In this document: positions 21,057 through 31,191 of the stretch, in pieces
Layout: each line of letters starts with the position of its first letter
How positions within the stretch are numbered: position 1 is the first letter of the stretch
Source of the DNA: Desulfobulbus sp.
GTDB lineage: Bacteria; Desulfobacterota; Desulfobulbia; Desulfobulbales; Desulfobulbaceae
Length of the DNA stretch: 64,000 nucleotides
Assembly: GCA_009780825.1 (NCBI GenBank)
Contig: WQZH01000002.1
Span: forward strand, 124,001-188,000
Direction: 5' to 3'
Translations under genes and position numbers: made by a program
The notes under the pieces: model-generated
Seen by the model: only the letters and a program-made list of their open reading frames with translations
The model's database searches: none
What the model was told of the DNA's origin: nothing

Positions 21057-24000
21057 ATGTTCCTGCACCAATCCAACCGGCTGGAAGTCCTGCTGCGCCA
21101 ACTCCGGACCATTCTCCGCGACCCTCTGCCTGATCCTCTGATTCCTGAAATCATCGTGGTCCACAATTCGGGCATGGCCCAATGGTTGGCGCAGCAGCTG
21201 GCCTTTGCCGACGGGATTGCCGCCCATTGCCATTTCCCCCTTCCGGCCCGCTTTGCCTGGGATCTGGTCCGGCGGCTCGGGGCCGCCCTGCCGGAGGAAG
21301 ACGCCTTCCGCAAGCCGGTCCTGCGCTGGCGGATTGCCGGACTGCTGCCTTCTTTGCTCGCCCGCCCCGCTTTCCGTGAGCCCGACGTCTATCTCCAGGA
21401 TGATGCCGACGGCGGCAAACTCGACCAGCTCTCGGCCCGGATCGCCGATGTTTTCGACCAGTACATGGTATATCGCCCCGATCTGCTGAACCTTTGGCAG
21501 CAGGGCCGCGACGACCACTGGCAGGCGCTGCTCTGGCGGGCCTTGACCGCCATCGCCGTGCCGCATCGGGCCCGTCTGACTGAACACTTTCAAATGGCGC
21601 TGACCGGAGCGCACCCTGCTGCCGGCGCTCTGCCGCAGCGGTGTCACCTGTTCGGCCTCAACTCGCTGGCGCCCGTCCATCTGGAGATCATCCACCAGAT
21701 CAGCAGCCTGACGGAAGTGCATCTTTTTCATCTCAGTCCCTGCCGCCATTACTGGGGCGATCTGGTCTCGGCCCGGCGGCTGGCCGGAAAGAGGAACCTG
21801 AACCGGCGGGAGAAATCTATCGACGCCTATACCGAGCAGGGTCATCCTCTGCTGGCCTCACTGGGCAAAATCGGTCAGGATTTCTTCTGTCAACTGCTTG
21901 ATGGCGATCCGCAGGAAAATGACCTGTACCAGGAAAACGAATCGCGCCATGCGCTGGCTGTCCTGCAAAACGATATCCTTGAGTTAAACGACCTCTCCAT
22001 TGCCGGCGCGGCGCGCCATCCGCTGAATCCCGATGACCGCTCGATCCAATTCCATTGCTGCGCATCGCCCCTGCGCGAGGTCCAGGTCCTGCATGACCGG
22101 CTGCTCGACCTGTTCCAGCGGTATCCGGATCTGACTCCCGGCGATATCCTGGTCAGCGCCCCGGAGATCCGGGAATATGCCGATGCGGTTGCCGGCGTTT
22201 TCGGCGGGGCCGGAGGCGAACGGCGCATTCCCTGGTCGCTTGCCGATCAGCCGCTGGCCGGCGAGCATCCCCTGATCCGTTGTCTGCTCGACCTGCTCGA
22301 CCTCCTCCCTGGCCGGTTCACCGCTCCTGAGGTGCTGGCCCTGTGCGAGACGCCTGCTCTGCTCCGCCGCTTCGGCCTCGATCCGGCCATTCTGCCGCGA
22401 TTGCACGACTGGGCCAGCGAGACCGGAATCCGCTGGGGCCTTGACGCGGAGCACCGGGAGGAACTCGAGGTCCACTCGGGTGATCTCCACAGTTGGCGCT
22501 TCGGCCTGGACCGGCTGCTGCTCGGCTACCTGATGGGCGACTGCCAGGAGCCCCAGGCCAGCCGTCTCCCTTACGGCCATCTAGCCGGCAGCGAGGATGA
22601 GGCGCTGGGCGGCTTCCTCGCCCTGATCGACGCCTTGGCCGGCTGGCGTCTGCGTCTGCGGCGGGAGCGGCCGATGGAGGAATGGTGCGATGACCTGATG
22701 GCCCTCATCGACGATCTGTTTGCCGCCGAGGAGGACGATCAAGGCCTGCGAACCCTGCGGGAGGCGGTCAGTGGCCTGAAAGCGGATTGCCGCCAGGCCG
22801 CCTACACCACGCCCCTGGCCTTTCCCGTGCTCAAGCGGCACCTGCACGCCACTCTTACCCAGCCGACCAGCAACCAGCCCTTCCTCAGCGGCCGGGTCAC
22901 ATTCTGCGACATGGTGCCGATGCGGTCTGTGCCCTTCCGCGTCATTTGCCTGCTAGGGCTGAACGATCAGGCATTCCCACGCCGCCAGCATCCTCTCGTC
23001 TTTGACCTCATGGCGGCTCAACCGCGCCTGGGCGACCGCAACCGGAGTCAGGATGACCGCTATCTCTTTCTGGAGACTCTGCTTTCGGCCCGCGATGTCC
23101 TCTACCTGTCCTGGAGCGGCCGCAATCAGCGCGACGACTCCATTACTCCGCCCTCGGTGCTTATCTCCGAATTGCGGGACTATCTCGACCAGAGCTGCCT
23201 GCTGGCGGCAACAACGGTTTCCGCCTATCTCACCACCTTGCATCCGATGCAGCCCTTCAGCCGCCGTTGTTTTGACGGCACTTCGGCTACAGCCAGCTAC
23301 AATCCGGCCTGGCTGCCGGCGGAGCGAGAAACCGAAGCGCCGCCTTTTCTTCACGGCGCCCTCAACCCGCCTCCTGACGATTGGCGGATTGTCGATGTCA
23401 GCGAGTTAGCCCAATTCTGGCGTCACCCGGTCCGTTTTTTCTTGGAACGGACGCTCGGTCTGCGCCTGCGGAACAAAGCGGCCGGAACAACCGAAAGCGA
23501 ACCTTTTGCCCTCGACCGGCTGGACCAATACCACCTGCGCCGGGCAACGGTGACCAGCCTGCTGGAGGGGATATCGGCGGACCACATTTATCGCGGAATG
23601 GCAACCGGCGGCCACCTGCCCCACAACGGTTTCGGCCGGGCCGAATTTGCCGGGATAGCCGCTGCCAGCGCTCAGTTCGCCGACCAGCTCCGCCCCCTCC
23701 TCACCCAGCCCCAGGATCCGGTGGTCATCAACCAGGCCGTCGGGCCCTTCCGGCTCACCGGCTGGCTGACCGGCTGCTTCGCCTCCGGCCGGGTCACCTG
23801 GCAGGCTGCCGCCTGCAAGGGCGCTGACCTGATCACCCTATGGGTCTGGCACCTGATCCTCAACCTCCAGGCGCCAGACCACCTGCCCCCAGTCTCCACG
23901 CATCTGGCCCGCGACCCGGACCAGGCGGACAATCCGGTCCGGAGCCTTGTTCTCCGGCCGGTGGCCGATGCGGAGAGGTATCTGCAACCGCTGCTCGATT

Positions 24001-24269
24001 TCTACTGGCAGGGGCTGTCCACACCTCTGCCTTTTTTCCCCGCCACCAGCCTGGCCTGGATCGAGGCGCAGCGTCGTGAAAAAGAGCCGCTGGCTGCCGC
24101 CCGGCGGGCCTGGGAAGACCACTTCAACCGCGCCGGCGAGGGCAGTGACCCGGCCTACCGGTTATGCTTCCCCTGGGAACGCTTTGCCGCCACCCCGGAT
24201 TTCATCGAACTGGCCACCCTTTATGACCCGATCCTGACCCATCTGGAGGACGACGGTGCAACCGCTTGA
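21057..24269 (+). CDS. recC: Exodeoxyribonuclease V gamma subunit RecC
   Basis: A 1070-aa protein and first gene of the recCBD operon. RecC holds the RecBCD complex together, separates DNA strands and in E. coli reads Chi. The N-terminus is characteristic (LHQSNRLEVLLRQL, then VVHNSGMAQWLAQQLA near 40). Further blocks include CHLFGLNSLAPVHLEI, ISRFHCC-like IQFHCCASPLREVQVLHD, and VTFCDMVPMRSVPFRVICLLG near 620, followed by a degenerate nuclease-like C-terminus. It starts at ATG after AAGGA and overlaps recB by 14 bp. Which Chi sequence this enzyme recognises cannot be read from the sequence. Confidence 0.95.
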   Translation: MFLHQSNRLEVLLRQLRTILRDPLPDPLIPEIIVVHNSGMAQWLAQQLAFADGIAAHCHFPLPARFAWDLVRRLGAALPEEDAFRKPVLRWRIAGLLPSLLARPAFREPDVYLQDDADGGKLDQLSARIADVFDQYMVYRPDLLNLWQQGRDDHWQALLWRALTAIAVPHRARLTEHFQMALTGAHPAAGALPQRCHLFGLNSLAPVHLEIIHQISSLTEVHLFHLSPCRHYWGDLVSARRLAGKRNLNRREKSIDAYTEQGHPLLASLGKIGQDFFCQLLDGDPQENDLYQENESRHALAVLQNDILELNDLSIAGAARHPLNPDDRSIQFHCCASPLREVQVLHDRLLDLFQRYPDLTPGDILVSAPEIREYADAVAGVFGGAGGERRIPWSLADQPLAGEHPLIRCLLDLLDLLPGRFTAPEVLALCETPALLRRFGLDPAILPRLHDWASETGIRWGLDAEHREELEVHSGDLHSWRFGLDRLLLGYLMGDCQEPQASRLPYGHLAGSEDEALGGFLALIDALAGWRLRLRRERPMEEWCDDLMALIDDLFAAEEDDQGLRTLREAVSGLKADCRQAAYTTPLAFPVLKRHLHATLTQPTSNQPFLSGRVTFCDMVPMRSVPFRVICLLGLNDQAFPRRQHPLVFDLMAAQPRLGDRNRSQDDRYLFLETLLSARDVLYLSWSGRNQRDDSITPPSVLISELRDYLDQSCLLAATTVSAYLTTLHPMQPFSRRCFDGTSATASYNPAWLPAERETEAPPFLHGALNPPPDDWRIVDVSELAQFWRHPVRFFLERTLGLRLRNKAAGTTESEPFALDRLDQYHLRRATVTSLLEGISADHIYRGMATGGHLPHNGFGRAEFAGIAAASAQFADQLRPLLTQPQDPVVINQAVGPFRLTGWLTGCFASGRVTWQAAACKGADLITLWVWHLILNLQAPDHLPPVSTHLARDPDQADNPVRSLVLRPVADAERYLQPLLDFYWQGLSTPLPFFPATSLAWIEAQRREKEPLAAARRAWEDHFNRAGEGSDPAYRLCFPWERFAATPDFIELATLYDPILTHLEDDGATA

Positions 24270-27200
24270 TCCGCTCACCTTGCCCCTGGACGGATGGCGT
24301 CTGCTGGAGGCCAGCGCCGGTACCGGCAAGACCTACACCCTGACCCTGCTTTTCCTTCGGCTACTGCTCGAACGGAAAATGGCCATCGACCAGATCCTGG
24401 TGGTCACCTTCACCCGGGCGGCCACCGGCGAACTGCGTGACCGTATCCGTCAGCGGCTGCGCCAGACCCTTGACCACCTGGATAACAGGACCGGCAACAT
24501 TGACCCGCTCCTTGCGGCCCTATTGGCCGCCATCCCGCCGGCAACGGCCCGGCAGCGAATCACTGATGCCCTGGTGCGGCTGGATGAAGCCGCCATCCAC
24601 ACTATCCACTCCTTTTGCCAGCGCATTCTTCAGGAACATGCCTTCGAATCGGCCATGCCCTTCGAGTCCGAACTGATGACCAATGAGGATGACATGCGGC
24701 TCCAGGTGATCGAGGATTTCTGGCGCAACCGTTTCTACCCGGCCAGCGACAATGAAGCTGCCTGGGCCGCCGCTGCCTGGGCCGGTCCGGCCGGGCTGCT
24801 CAGGGCCTTGGGCAAGGCGGCCGCAGGCATGGACTGTGACCTGATTCCGGAGATTGACGAGCGGGAACTCGCAACATTGCAGGAGGAGAGCAGCCGTTTA
24901 TTTGTCGAGCTGTGCCGGGACTGGCAGCAGGAGCGGCAACAGGTCTGCTCCATATTGGCAACAGATCCCGGCCTCAAGAGAAGTGAACAGACCTACCGTC
25001 TTGCCGACCAGGTGCCACGGCTGATTGACGGGATGGACCGGCTGGCCGCATCCGTTGAGCCGCCTTTTCTTCTGCCCGGCGGGATCGACCGGCTGGCCGC
25101 ATCTGTCATGGCTCAGCATATCAAGGCGCGATGCGCACCGCCCGATCATCCGTTTTTCACCCTGTTCGGCCAATGGTTCCTGGTCCACGACCGCCTGCGG
25201 CATGCACGAACCATCCGTGTGCTGCACCAGGCCCGGCAGTTTCTCACCACTGAGCTCGATCGCCGCAAACAGGCACAGGGCTGGCTGGCTTACAACGACA
25301 TGCTGACCCGGCTGGCCGAGGCCTTGGAGCAGCCCGGCAGCGGGCCGCGCCTGGCTGCCCGCCTCGTCTCGCGCTATCCCGCCGCTCTGATCGACGAGTT
25401 CCAGGATACCGACCCCGTCCAGTACCGGATCTTTTCCCACATATACCGCCACAACGGCACATTGCTGCTCATCGGCGACCCCAAGCAGGCCATCTACTCG
25501 TTTCGCGGCGCCGACATCTTCACCTATATCCAGGCCCGCCGCGCCACCGCACCCGGCAATCGGACGACCTTGGGGGTCAACCATCGGGCGACTCCAGCCA
25601 TGGTGCGGGCGGTCAACGCCTTGTTCGGCCGCCGCGAGGATGCCTTTGTCTTCAAAGACGACATCGTGTTTCAGCCCATCCAAGCAGCCGTTCCCCCCAC
25701 AGCGCAACCACTCGTACTTGCGGGCCGAGCCATGCCGCCGCTGACCGCCCTGCTCCTGGACGCCGAACGGCTACGGCGCGGCAGATCGCAAACCATTGCC
25801 AAGGAACAGGCAATCCAGACAGCGGTCGATTTTTGCGCCGACGCCATCGTCGAGCTGATGGAGACGGCCCGGCAAGGGCATACCGCCATCGCCGGCCAGC
25901 CCCTCATGCCACACGACATTGCCATCCTGGTCCGCACTAACCGCGAAGCCGAGGCCATGCGCAAGGGATTGCACCGCCGGGGCCTGAACTGCGCCGCCGC
26001 CAGCCAAGACTCGGTGTTCGCTGGCCCAGAGGCAAAGACGCTGGTCCAGGTCCTAGGCGCACTGGCCGCGCCCGCCGACACGGCGTCCGTCCGCACCGCG
26101 CTGGCGACCGACCTGTTCGGCTACAGCGGCGAGGACCTGCACCGTCTCGCCGCCAACGAACAGGACTGGGAAAACAGGCTGGCCAGCCTGCTCCGTTACC
26201 GGCAGTTTTGGATCGAGCAGGGATTTTTGCCTATGTTCCACCATCTCCTCACCACGGAAAGGGTCACCAGGCGTCTGACCGCCAAAGACGGCGGCCGTCG
26301 CAGCCTGACCAACTATCTCCATCTGGCCGAATTGCTCCAAACCAGCCCGGCCGGCCGCCACGGTCCTGCTGGGCTGCTGCGCTGGCTGCACCGCCAGATT
26401 GATCATCCCGACATCAATGCGGACAATCAACTGCTTCGTCTGGAAGACGACGAACATCTGCTCCGGGTCATCACCATCCATCGGGCCAAGGGACTGGAGT
26501 TTCCAGTGGTGATCCTGCCGTTTTTGTGGTCCGGCCGGTCGCCGGACGCCGACGGGCCGCTCGCCTTCCACGCCCAGGACAGCCTGCGCCTTGTCCTTGA
26601 TCTGGGCACCGGCCACGAAGAGCATCGCCGCCGCGCCGGGGAGGAAGCGCTGGCCGAGGAGGTGCGCCTGCTCTATGTGGCCGTGACCCGTGCCAAGTCG
26701 TGCTGCCTGTTCTGCTGGGGCCGGGTGAACGGCCTGGAGCGCACCGGGCTTGCCCATCTCCTGCATCAGGGCCGCTGCCCGGAAGACGATGCCGATCTGT
26801 GCCTTGACCTGGAGTCGTTAAACGAAAAAGAACCGCTGCTCGAACTGCGGCCTCATCCCGCAGCCTTGAGCAGCCATCGTTTCGCGGCCGACAGTGACGC
26901 GCCGCGATTGCGACCGACAGCCTTCCACGGGCGGATCAGCCCCAGCTGGTCGCTGACCAGCTATTCCCAGCTCAGTGCAGGCGCCGATCTGCCCGAGACG
27001 GCGGACCGGGACGAATGGGACACCCCGGCGGCGGCCATGCCCGAGGACTTCAAATCCATGTTCACCTTTCCCCGCGGCCCCAAGGCGGGCACCTGCCTCC
27101 ATGCCCTGCTCGAACAGCTCGATTGCGGCCGCCCGGCCAGGGAACAGTCTTCCTTGATCGCCCAGGGCCTGGAGCAGGCCGGGATCGATCAGCGCTGGCT

Positions 27201-27765
27201 GCCCGCCCTGGCCGGCTGGCTGGACGATCTGCTCGCGGTCCACCTGCCCGGCGCTTGCTCCCTCGGCCAATTGCCTGACCGCGACCGGATCAAAGAACTC
27301 AGCTTTCTTTTCCCTCTGGAACGAATCGATCTTCGGCGTCTCAATCAACTGCTCACCGGAGCAGGCTTGCGGCCCATAGCCGGAGGCGCTTCTGTGTTGC
27401 ACGGTCTGATGAAAGGGTTCATCGATCTGGCCTTCCGTCACCAGGATCGCTATTATCTGGCCGATTACAAGTCAAATTTTCTCGGCCCGAGCCCGGCGCA
27501 CTACCTCCCCGCAGCCTTGACGGCCTGCATGGACAGCCATCAATACCTGCTCCAGGCCCTGATCTACACCCTGGCCCTGCACCGCTTCCTGGGCTCACGG
27601 CTGACAGAATACCGATACGACGATCATTTCGGCGGCGTCTATTATCTTTTCCTGCGGGCCATGCATCCCGGCCATCCACCCGGAACCGGCATCCATGCCT
27701 TCCGGCCTGACCGGGCGCTCATCGCGGCCCTGGACGACTGTTGCCGGGGAGGCGGCGCAACATGA
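24256..27765 (+). CDS. recB: Exodeoxyribonuclease V beta subunit RecB
   Basis: A 1169-aa helicase-nuclease, the 3'-5' motor and only nuclease of RecBCD. It starts at GTG after GGAGGA. Superfamily 1A motifs are intact: ASAGTGKTYTLT near residue 20, VVTFTRAATGELRDRI, LIDEFQDTDPVQY near 378, GDPKQAIYSFRGAD, ITIHRAKGLEFPVVILP and LYVAVTRAK. The C-terminal nuclease domain keeps GFIDLAF and the DYKSN motif near 1055-1075 with its Asp and Lys, so nuclease activity should be present. It overlaps recC by 14 bp and recD by 4 bp, ensuring coupled production of the complex. Confidence 0.96.
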   Translation: MQPLDPLTLPLDGWRLLEASAGTGKTYTLTLLFLRLLLERKMAIDQILVVTFTRAATGELRDRIRQRLRQTLDHLDNRTGNIDPLLAALLAAIPPATARQRITDALVRLDEAAIHTIHSFCQRILQEHAFESAMPFESELMTNEDDMRLQVIEDFWRNRFYPASDNEAAWAAAAWAGPAGLLRALGKAAAGMDCDLIPEIDERELATLQEESSRLFVELCRDWQQERQQVCSILATDPGLKRSEQTYRLADQVPRLIDGMDRLAASVEPPFLLPGGIDRLAASVMAQHIKARCAPPDHPFFTLFGQWFLVHDRLRHARTIRVLHQARQFLTTELDRRKQAQGWLAYNDMLTRLAEALEQPGSGPRLAARLVSRYPAALIDEFQDTDPVQYRIFSHIYRHNGTLLLIGDPKQAIYSFRGADIFTYIQARRATAPGNRTTLGVNHRATPAMVRAVNALFGRREDAFVFKDDIVFQPIQAAVPPTAQPLVLAGRAMPPLTALLLDAERLRRGRSQTIAKEQAIQTAVDFCADAIVELMETARQGHTAIAGQPLMPHDIAILVRTNREAEAMRKGLHRRGLNCAAASQDSVFAGPEAKTLVQVLGALAAPADTASVRTALATDLFGYSGEDLHRLAANEQDWENRLASLLRYRQFWIEQGFLPMFHHLLTTERVTRRLTAKDGGRRSLTNYLHLAELLQTSPAGRHGPAGLLRWLHRQIDHPDINADNQLLRLEDDEHLLRVITIHRAKGLEFPVVILPFLWSGRSPDADGPLAFHAQDSLRLVLDLGTGHEEHRRRAGEEALAEEVRLLYVAVTRAKSCCLFCWGRVNGLERTGLAHLLHQGRCPEDDADLCLDLESLNEKEPLLELRPHPAALSSHRFAADSDAPRLRPTAFHGRISPSWSLTSYSQLSAGADLPETADRDEWDTPAAAMPEDFKSMFTFPRGPKAGTCLHALLEQLDCGRPAREQSSLIAQGLEQAGIDQRWLPALAGWLDDLLAVHLPGACSLGQLPDRDRIKELSFLFPLERIDLRRLNQLLTGAGLRPIAGGASVLHGLMKGFIDLAFRHQDRYYLADYKSNFLGPSPAHYLPAALTACMDSHQYLLQALIYTLALHRFLGSRLTEYRYDDHFGGVYYLFLRAMHPGHPPGTGIHAFRPDRALIAALDDCCRGGGAT

Positions 27766-29615
27766 CCTCCATCCCTCATCCCGAACAAGCCGGCCGCATG
27801 TTCCGTCCTCTCGATGCCCATGTAGCCCGCCTCTTGGGCAGGATCGACGGCGGACAGTGCCCGGAGCTTCCGATGATTGCGGCCCTGGTCAGCTGGACCG
27901 CCGGACAAGGGCATACCTGTCTGCCCTTGTCCAAAATACCCCGCCTCCTGGTCGATGGCGGTCTGGACAGCGCGCCATTCCATGACCCTGCCGTTCTCCG
28001 CCGGGCCCTTCTGGATTCGCCTGCGGTTGGCCGGGCCGGCGATATCCGCCCCCTGGTGCTTGATGAGGCCGACAATCTGTTTCTCTTCCGCCTGTACCGC
28101 GACGAAGAGGTAATCGTCCGAGCCCTGTGCCTGCGGGCCGAAGAGCCAATGCCGAACCCGCCGGTAGAGGCGGTCGGCCTGCTCGACCATCTCTTTCCCG
28201 CCTCTTCCGGCGAGGAGACCGTCGATTGGCAGCGGGCCGCCGCCGCACTGACCCTGTGCAACCGCTTCGTGCTCATCTCCGGCGGGCCAGGCACAGGCAA
28301 AACCTACACCGCCGCCCGCATCCTCGCCCTGCTGGCGGCGCTGGCTCCGGATAAGCCGCGCATGGCCCTGGCTGCGCCCACCGGCAAGGCGGCGCTTCGC
28401 CTACAGGAATCCATCCGGTCCGCCAAGACAGCGCTTCCACCCGCTCTGGGCGAGGCCATTCCCGAACAGGCCCAAACCCTGCACCGGCTGCTCGGCTACC
28501 GCAACAACCGGCCAGGTTTCCGCCACCATGCCGCCAATCCTCTCCGCCTCGATCTCCTCATCCTGGATGAAGCCTCCATGATCGATGTGCCGTTGATGGC
28601 CGCCGTCCTGGCCGCCCTGCCGCCATCCTGCCGGGTTATCCTGCTCGGCGACCGGGATCAGCTTGCCTCCGTGGAAGCCGGCAACCTGTTCGTCGACCTC
28701 TGCGGCGACGGTACGCTCTGTTGGTCGAGGGGACTGGCAGCCCGGATGCGGCCGCTCCTCGCCCCGGCCCGATTGCCGGATATGCCCAGTTCCCATGCCG
28801 GTCCGCTGGCCGATTCCCTGGTCATCCTCCGCACCAGCCGCCGCTTCCGGGCGACATCGGGCATCGGCGCCCTGGCGCGCGCGGTCAGCACCGGCGACCC
28901 CGGCTTGCTGGAGGCGGTTCTCCAGCGTGAAGCCCCGGATGTGCACCTCGAGGAGGCCGCCGACCCGGAGGCGGTCCTTTGGCTGCGGCAATGGATCGAA
29001 CACTCTTTCCTGCCCTTGTTCACTGCCGGCGGTCCCCAACATGCCCTGGACGAGCTCGGCCGCTGCCGCATACTCTGCGCCCTGCGCGAAGGACCAGCCG
29101 GGGTCGAAGGGATCAACCGCCTGTCCGAGACCCTGTTCCGGCGTAACGGCCTCATCGCCGGCAATGAACGGCTCTACCGCTCCATGCCGATCCTGATCCT
29201 GCGCAATGATTACGACCTGGGCCTGTTCAACGGCGACACCGGCATCCTGTGGCCTGATTGCCACGGTGTTCTCCATGCCTGGTTTGCTCAGCCGGACAAT
29301 GAACCCAGGCCGGTGGCTCTCGCCCGCCTGCCCGCCTGGCAGACCGCCTACGGTCTCACCGTGCACAAGGCGCAAGGATCGGAATTTGACCGGGTTTTGT
29401 GTATCCTGCCCCAGGAGGATATGCCTGTCCTCAGCAGGGAGTTGCTCTACACCGGCATCACCAGGGCCAAAAACCACCTCACCCTGTTCTGCCGCCGCAC
29501 GCTGCTCCATCACATCGTACAACGCCGGGTAAGCCGATATTCGGGCCTGAAAATCCAACTGGATCGTGCAAAAAAGGCATCGTCTCTACTCCCCCCTGCC
29601 AACACCACAGAGTGA
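27762..29615 (+). CDS. recD: Exodeoxyribonuclease V alpha subunit RecD
   Basis: A 617-aa 5'-3' helicase. The ATG at 27762 overlaps the recB stop (ATGA) and is preferred over an in-frame TTG at 27741. Motifs are Walker A SGGPGTGKTYTAARIL near 174, LAAPTGKAALRLQES, the DE box LLILDEASMIDV near 268, LLGDRDQLASVEAG, and the C-terminal LTVHKAQGSEFDRVL and LYTGITRAK. Length and the N-terminal RecB-contact domain fit the classical RecD partner of RecBC rather than RecD2. It is the last gene of the operon. Confidence 0.95.
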   Translation: MTSIPHPEQAGRMFRPLDAHVARLLGRIDGGQCPELPMIAALVSWTAGQGHTCLPLSKIPRLLVDGGLDSAPFHDPAVLRRALLDSPAVGRAGDIRPLVLDEADNLFLFRLYRDEEVIVRALCLRAEEPMPNPPVEAVGLLDHLFPASSGEETVDWQRAAAALTLCNRFVLISGGPGTGKTYTAARILALLAALAPDKPRMALAAPTGKAALRLQESIRSAKTALPPALGEAIPEQAQTLHRLLGYRNNRPGFRHHAANPLRLDLLILDEASMIDVPLMAAVLAALPPSCRVILLGDRDQLASVEAGNLFVDLCGDGTLCWSRGLAARMRPLLAPARLPDMPSSHAGPLADSLVILRTSRRFRATSGIGALARAVSTGDPGLLEAVLQREAPDVHLEEAADPEAVLWLRQWIEHSFLPLFTAGGPQHALDELGRCRILCALREGPAGVEGINRLSETLFRRNGLIAGNERLYRSMPILILRNDYDLGLFNGDTGILWPDCHGVLHAWFAQPDNEPRPVALARLPAWQTAYGLTVHKAQGSEFDRVLCILPQEDMPVLSRELLYTGITRAKNHLTLFCRRTLLHHIVQRRVSRYSGLKIQLDRAKKASSLLPPANTTE

Positions 29616-29960
29616 CCCCGGACATCTGACAATTTGGTATTCCGCAACGTGGTGGAATCAAACAACTCCACCGGGGCCTCGGCACGCCGGTGAGCTGTCA
29701 TCTCCGCGATAATATGGAGAAAGAACTGACCATGAAACCGGCCGTCCAGGTGGACCACCCTGGCTGGAACAGCGATTGAACATCCGCCTTCCCGGATCTT
29801 CCCGGAATGGCCTCGGGCTCGTACAAAAAAGACCACATTGTGATATCTGTAAGATATGTGCCTTCGAAGCACTTTTCCCATTGACTCAGCAGCAGCTACC
29901 AGATATTAAGCAAAAAGTATCTTTTTACTCCTATTTTACTCCTACCTTGTTAACTTCCTT
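29616..29960. other. Intergenic region with 11-bp tandem repeat before the Fur-family gene
   Basis: This 345-bp region between recD and the regulator gene holds no convincing ORF. Its last 60 bp are AT-rich and contain TTTTACTCCTA exactly repeated head to tail at 29923-29933 and 29934-29944. The repeat ends 16 bp before the ATG of the Fur-family gene. Copies placed one helical turn apart at that position could be operator half-sites for autoregulation. No other structure is seen. Confidence 0.5.
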
Positions 29961-30449
29961 ATGCCTGTAAATAATTTCCACCACCAAATCCAATACTTTG
30001 AACAGATCTGCAAGAGTGCCGGACTCAAAGTGACCCACCAGCGTCTGGAAATCTACCACGAATTGCTGAAGGCGCACGACCACCCTTCCGCCGAAGCTCT
30101 TTACAAACGGCTGGGAAAACGGCTCCCCTCCCTCTCGCTCGACACGGTATACCGAACCCTGGCTACTTTTGAGAAACTCAAGCTGGCCCATCGGGTGGAC
30201 ACTGCCGAGAGCCAAGCCCGGTTCGAGGCCATAACCGCCCGGCACCACCATTTTCTCTGCAGCGCCTGCGGCCAATTGGTCGATTTTTTCTGGCAGGACT
30301 TTGACGATGTCCTGCTGCCTTCCGATTTGACCACGATAGGCTCCGTCGACTGCACCAAAGTAGTGGCACATGGCACCTGTGTCGTCTGTACCCGCAAGAC
30401 GCAGCGCAGCGACAAGGGGGGGCAGGCGGCATTCTCCCTGTCGAGTTAG
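29961..30449 (+). CDS. Fur-family transcriptional regulator, PerR-like
   Basis: A 162-aa regulator. The winged helix (residues about 15-85) includes VTHQRLEIYHELL and SLDTVYRTLATFEKL, typical of the Fur recognition helix. The dimerisation domain has HHHFLCSACGQLVDFF and the second pair CVVC, the structural zinc site. HDHPSAE near 40 supplies a sensory-site His of the PerR/Fur type. Its neighbour 180 bp downstream is a thiol peroxidase, which favours a peroxide sensor (PerR) over an iron regulator. Metal specificity cannot be fixed from the sequence. The C-terminal 15 residues (SDKGGQAAFSLSS) are an unconserved tail. Confidence 0.85.
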   Translation: MPVNNFHHQIQYFEQICKSAGLKVTHQRLEIYHELLKAHDHPSAEALYKRLGKRLPSLSLDTVYRTLATFEKLKLAHRVDTAESQARFEAITARHHHFLCSACGQLVDFFWQDFDDVLLPSDLTTIGSVDCTKVVAHGTCVVCTRKTQRSDKGGQAAFSLSS

Positions 30450-30505
30450 CCCCGCCACGCAGATACCGCACACCTTCTTGTTAGGGATTTACAGCAAAAA
30501 AAGAA

Positions 30506-30524
30506 TGATTATTGTGTAGTATCA
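30506..30524. promoter_or_regulatory. Possible Fur/PerR-type operator upstream of tpx
   Basis: A 19-bp AT-rich stretch with TGAT and ATCA at its ends (TGATTAT near the left arm, TAGTATCA on the right) lies 109 bp upstream of the tpx start, just behind the Fur-family gene. It resembles a 7-1-7 Fur/Per box only loosely; the location and neighbours are the main support. Confidence 0.25.
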
Positions 30525-30632
30525 ATATTGGAAAGAAGAGCTGGAGAGAGCCCTCATCGCGGGAGCACCACGCTCAATTTCCCCAGAAACTTCAATGCAA
30601 CCACCCAATATCATTCTCGAAGGAGACGCATC

Positions 30633-31133
30633 ATGGCTACCATTACTCTGCAAGGCAATCCCCTTGAAACCTGCGGCGCCCTGCCGGCAAAATCTTCCCA
30701 AGCTCCTGATTTCAGGCTGGTCAAGACCGATCTTTCCGAAGTGACCCTTGCCGATTACCAAGGCAAAAAAATCGTGCTCAATATCTTTCCCAGCATCGAT
30801 ACCCCGGTATGTGCGGCCTCGGTACGCCGCTTCAACAAAACCGCCGACGAATTGGCCGGTACGGTTGTGCTTTGCGTTTCGGCCGACCTGCCCTTTGCCC
30901 ACACCCGCTTCTGCGAGACCGACGGGCTCAAAAATGTTGAATCCCTCTCCGTCTTCCGTTCGCCAGCTTTCGGCAAGGAGTACGGAGTAACCATCACTAC
31001 CGGCCCCTTAGCCGGCCTCCTTTCCCGGGCAATTGTCATCATCGGCAGCGACGGCAAGATTATCTACACCGAGCAGGTTCCAGAAATCGCGCAGGAACCA
31101 AATTACGACAATGCCCTGGCCGCGTTGAAGTAG
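30633..31133 (+). CDS. tpx: Thiol peroxidase Tpx
   Basis: A 166-aa atypical two-cysteine peroxiredoxin that reduces hydrogen peroxide and organic peroxides using thioredoxin. The ATG at 30633 follows AAGGAG at 8 nt. The peroxidatic cysteine is in SIDTPVCAASVRRFN near residue 60 and the resolving cysteine in FAHTRFC near 94, with the usual Tpx spacing. GVTITTGPLAGLLSRAIVII is also family-typical. It lies behind the PerR-like gene and before a disulfide-handling membrane protein, forming a redox cluster. A terminator follows. Confidence 0.95.
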   Translation: MATITLQGNPLETCGALPAKSSQAPDFRLVKTDLSEVTLADYQGKKIVLNIFPSIDTPVCAASVRRFNKTADELAGTVVLCVSADLPFAHTRFCETDGLKNVESLSVFRSPAFGKEYGVTITTGPLAGLLSRAIVIIGSDGKIIYTEQVPEIAQEPNYDNALAALK

Positions 31134-31157
31134 CCTCTTTTTCTGCAACATCCGCAC

Positions 31158-31191
31158 GCTCCGGTCAGCCTTTGGCCGGAGCTCCTTTATT
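31158..31191 (+). terminator. Terminator of tpx
   Basis: GCTCCGG and CCGGAGC pair across an 11-nt loop and are followed by TCCTTTATTT. It lies 25 bp after the tpx stop. Confidence 0.7.
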
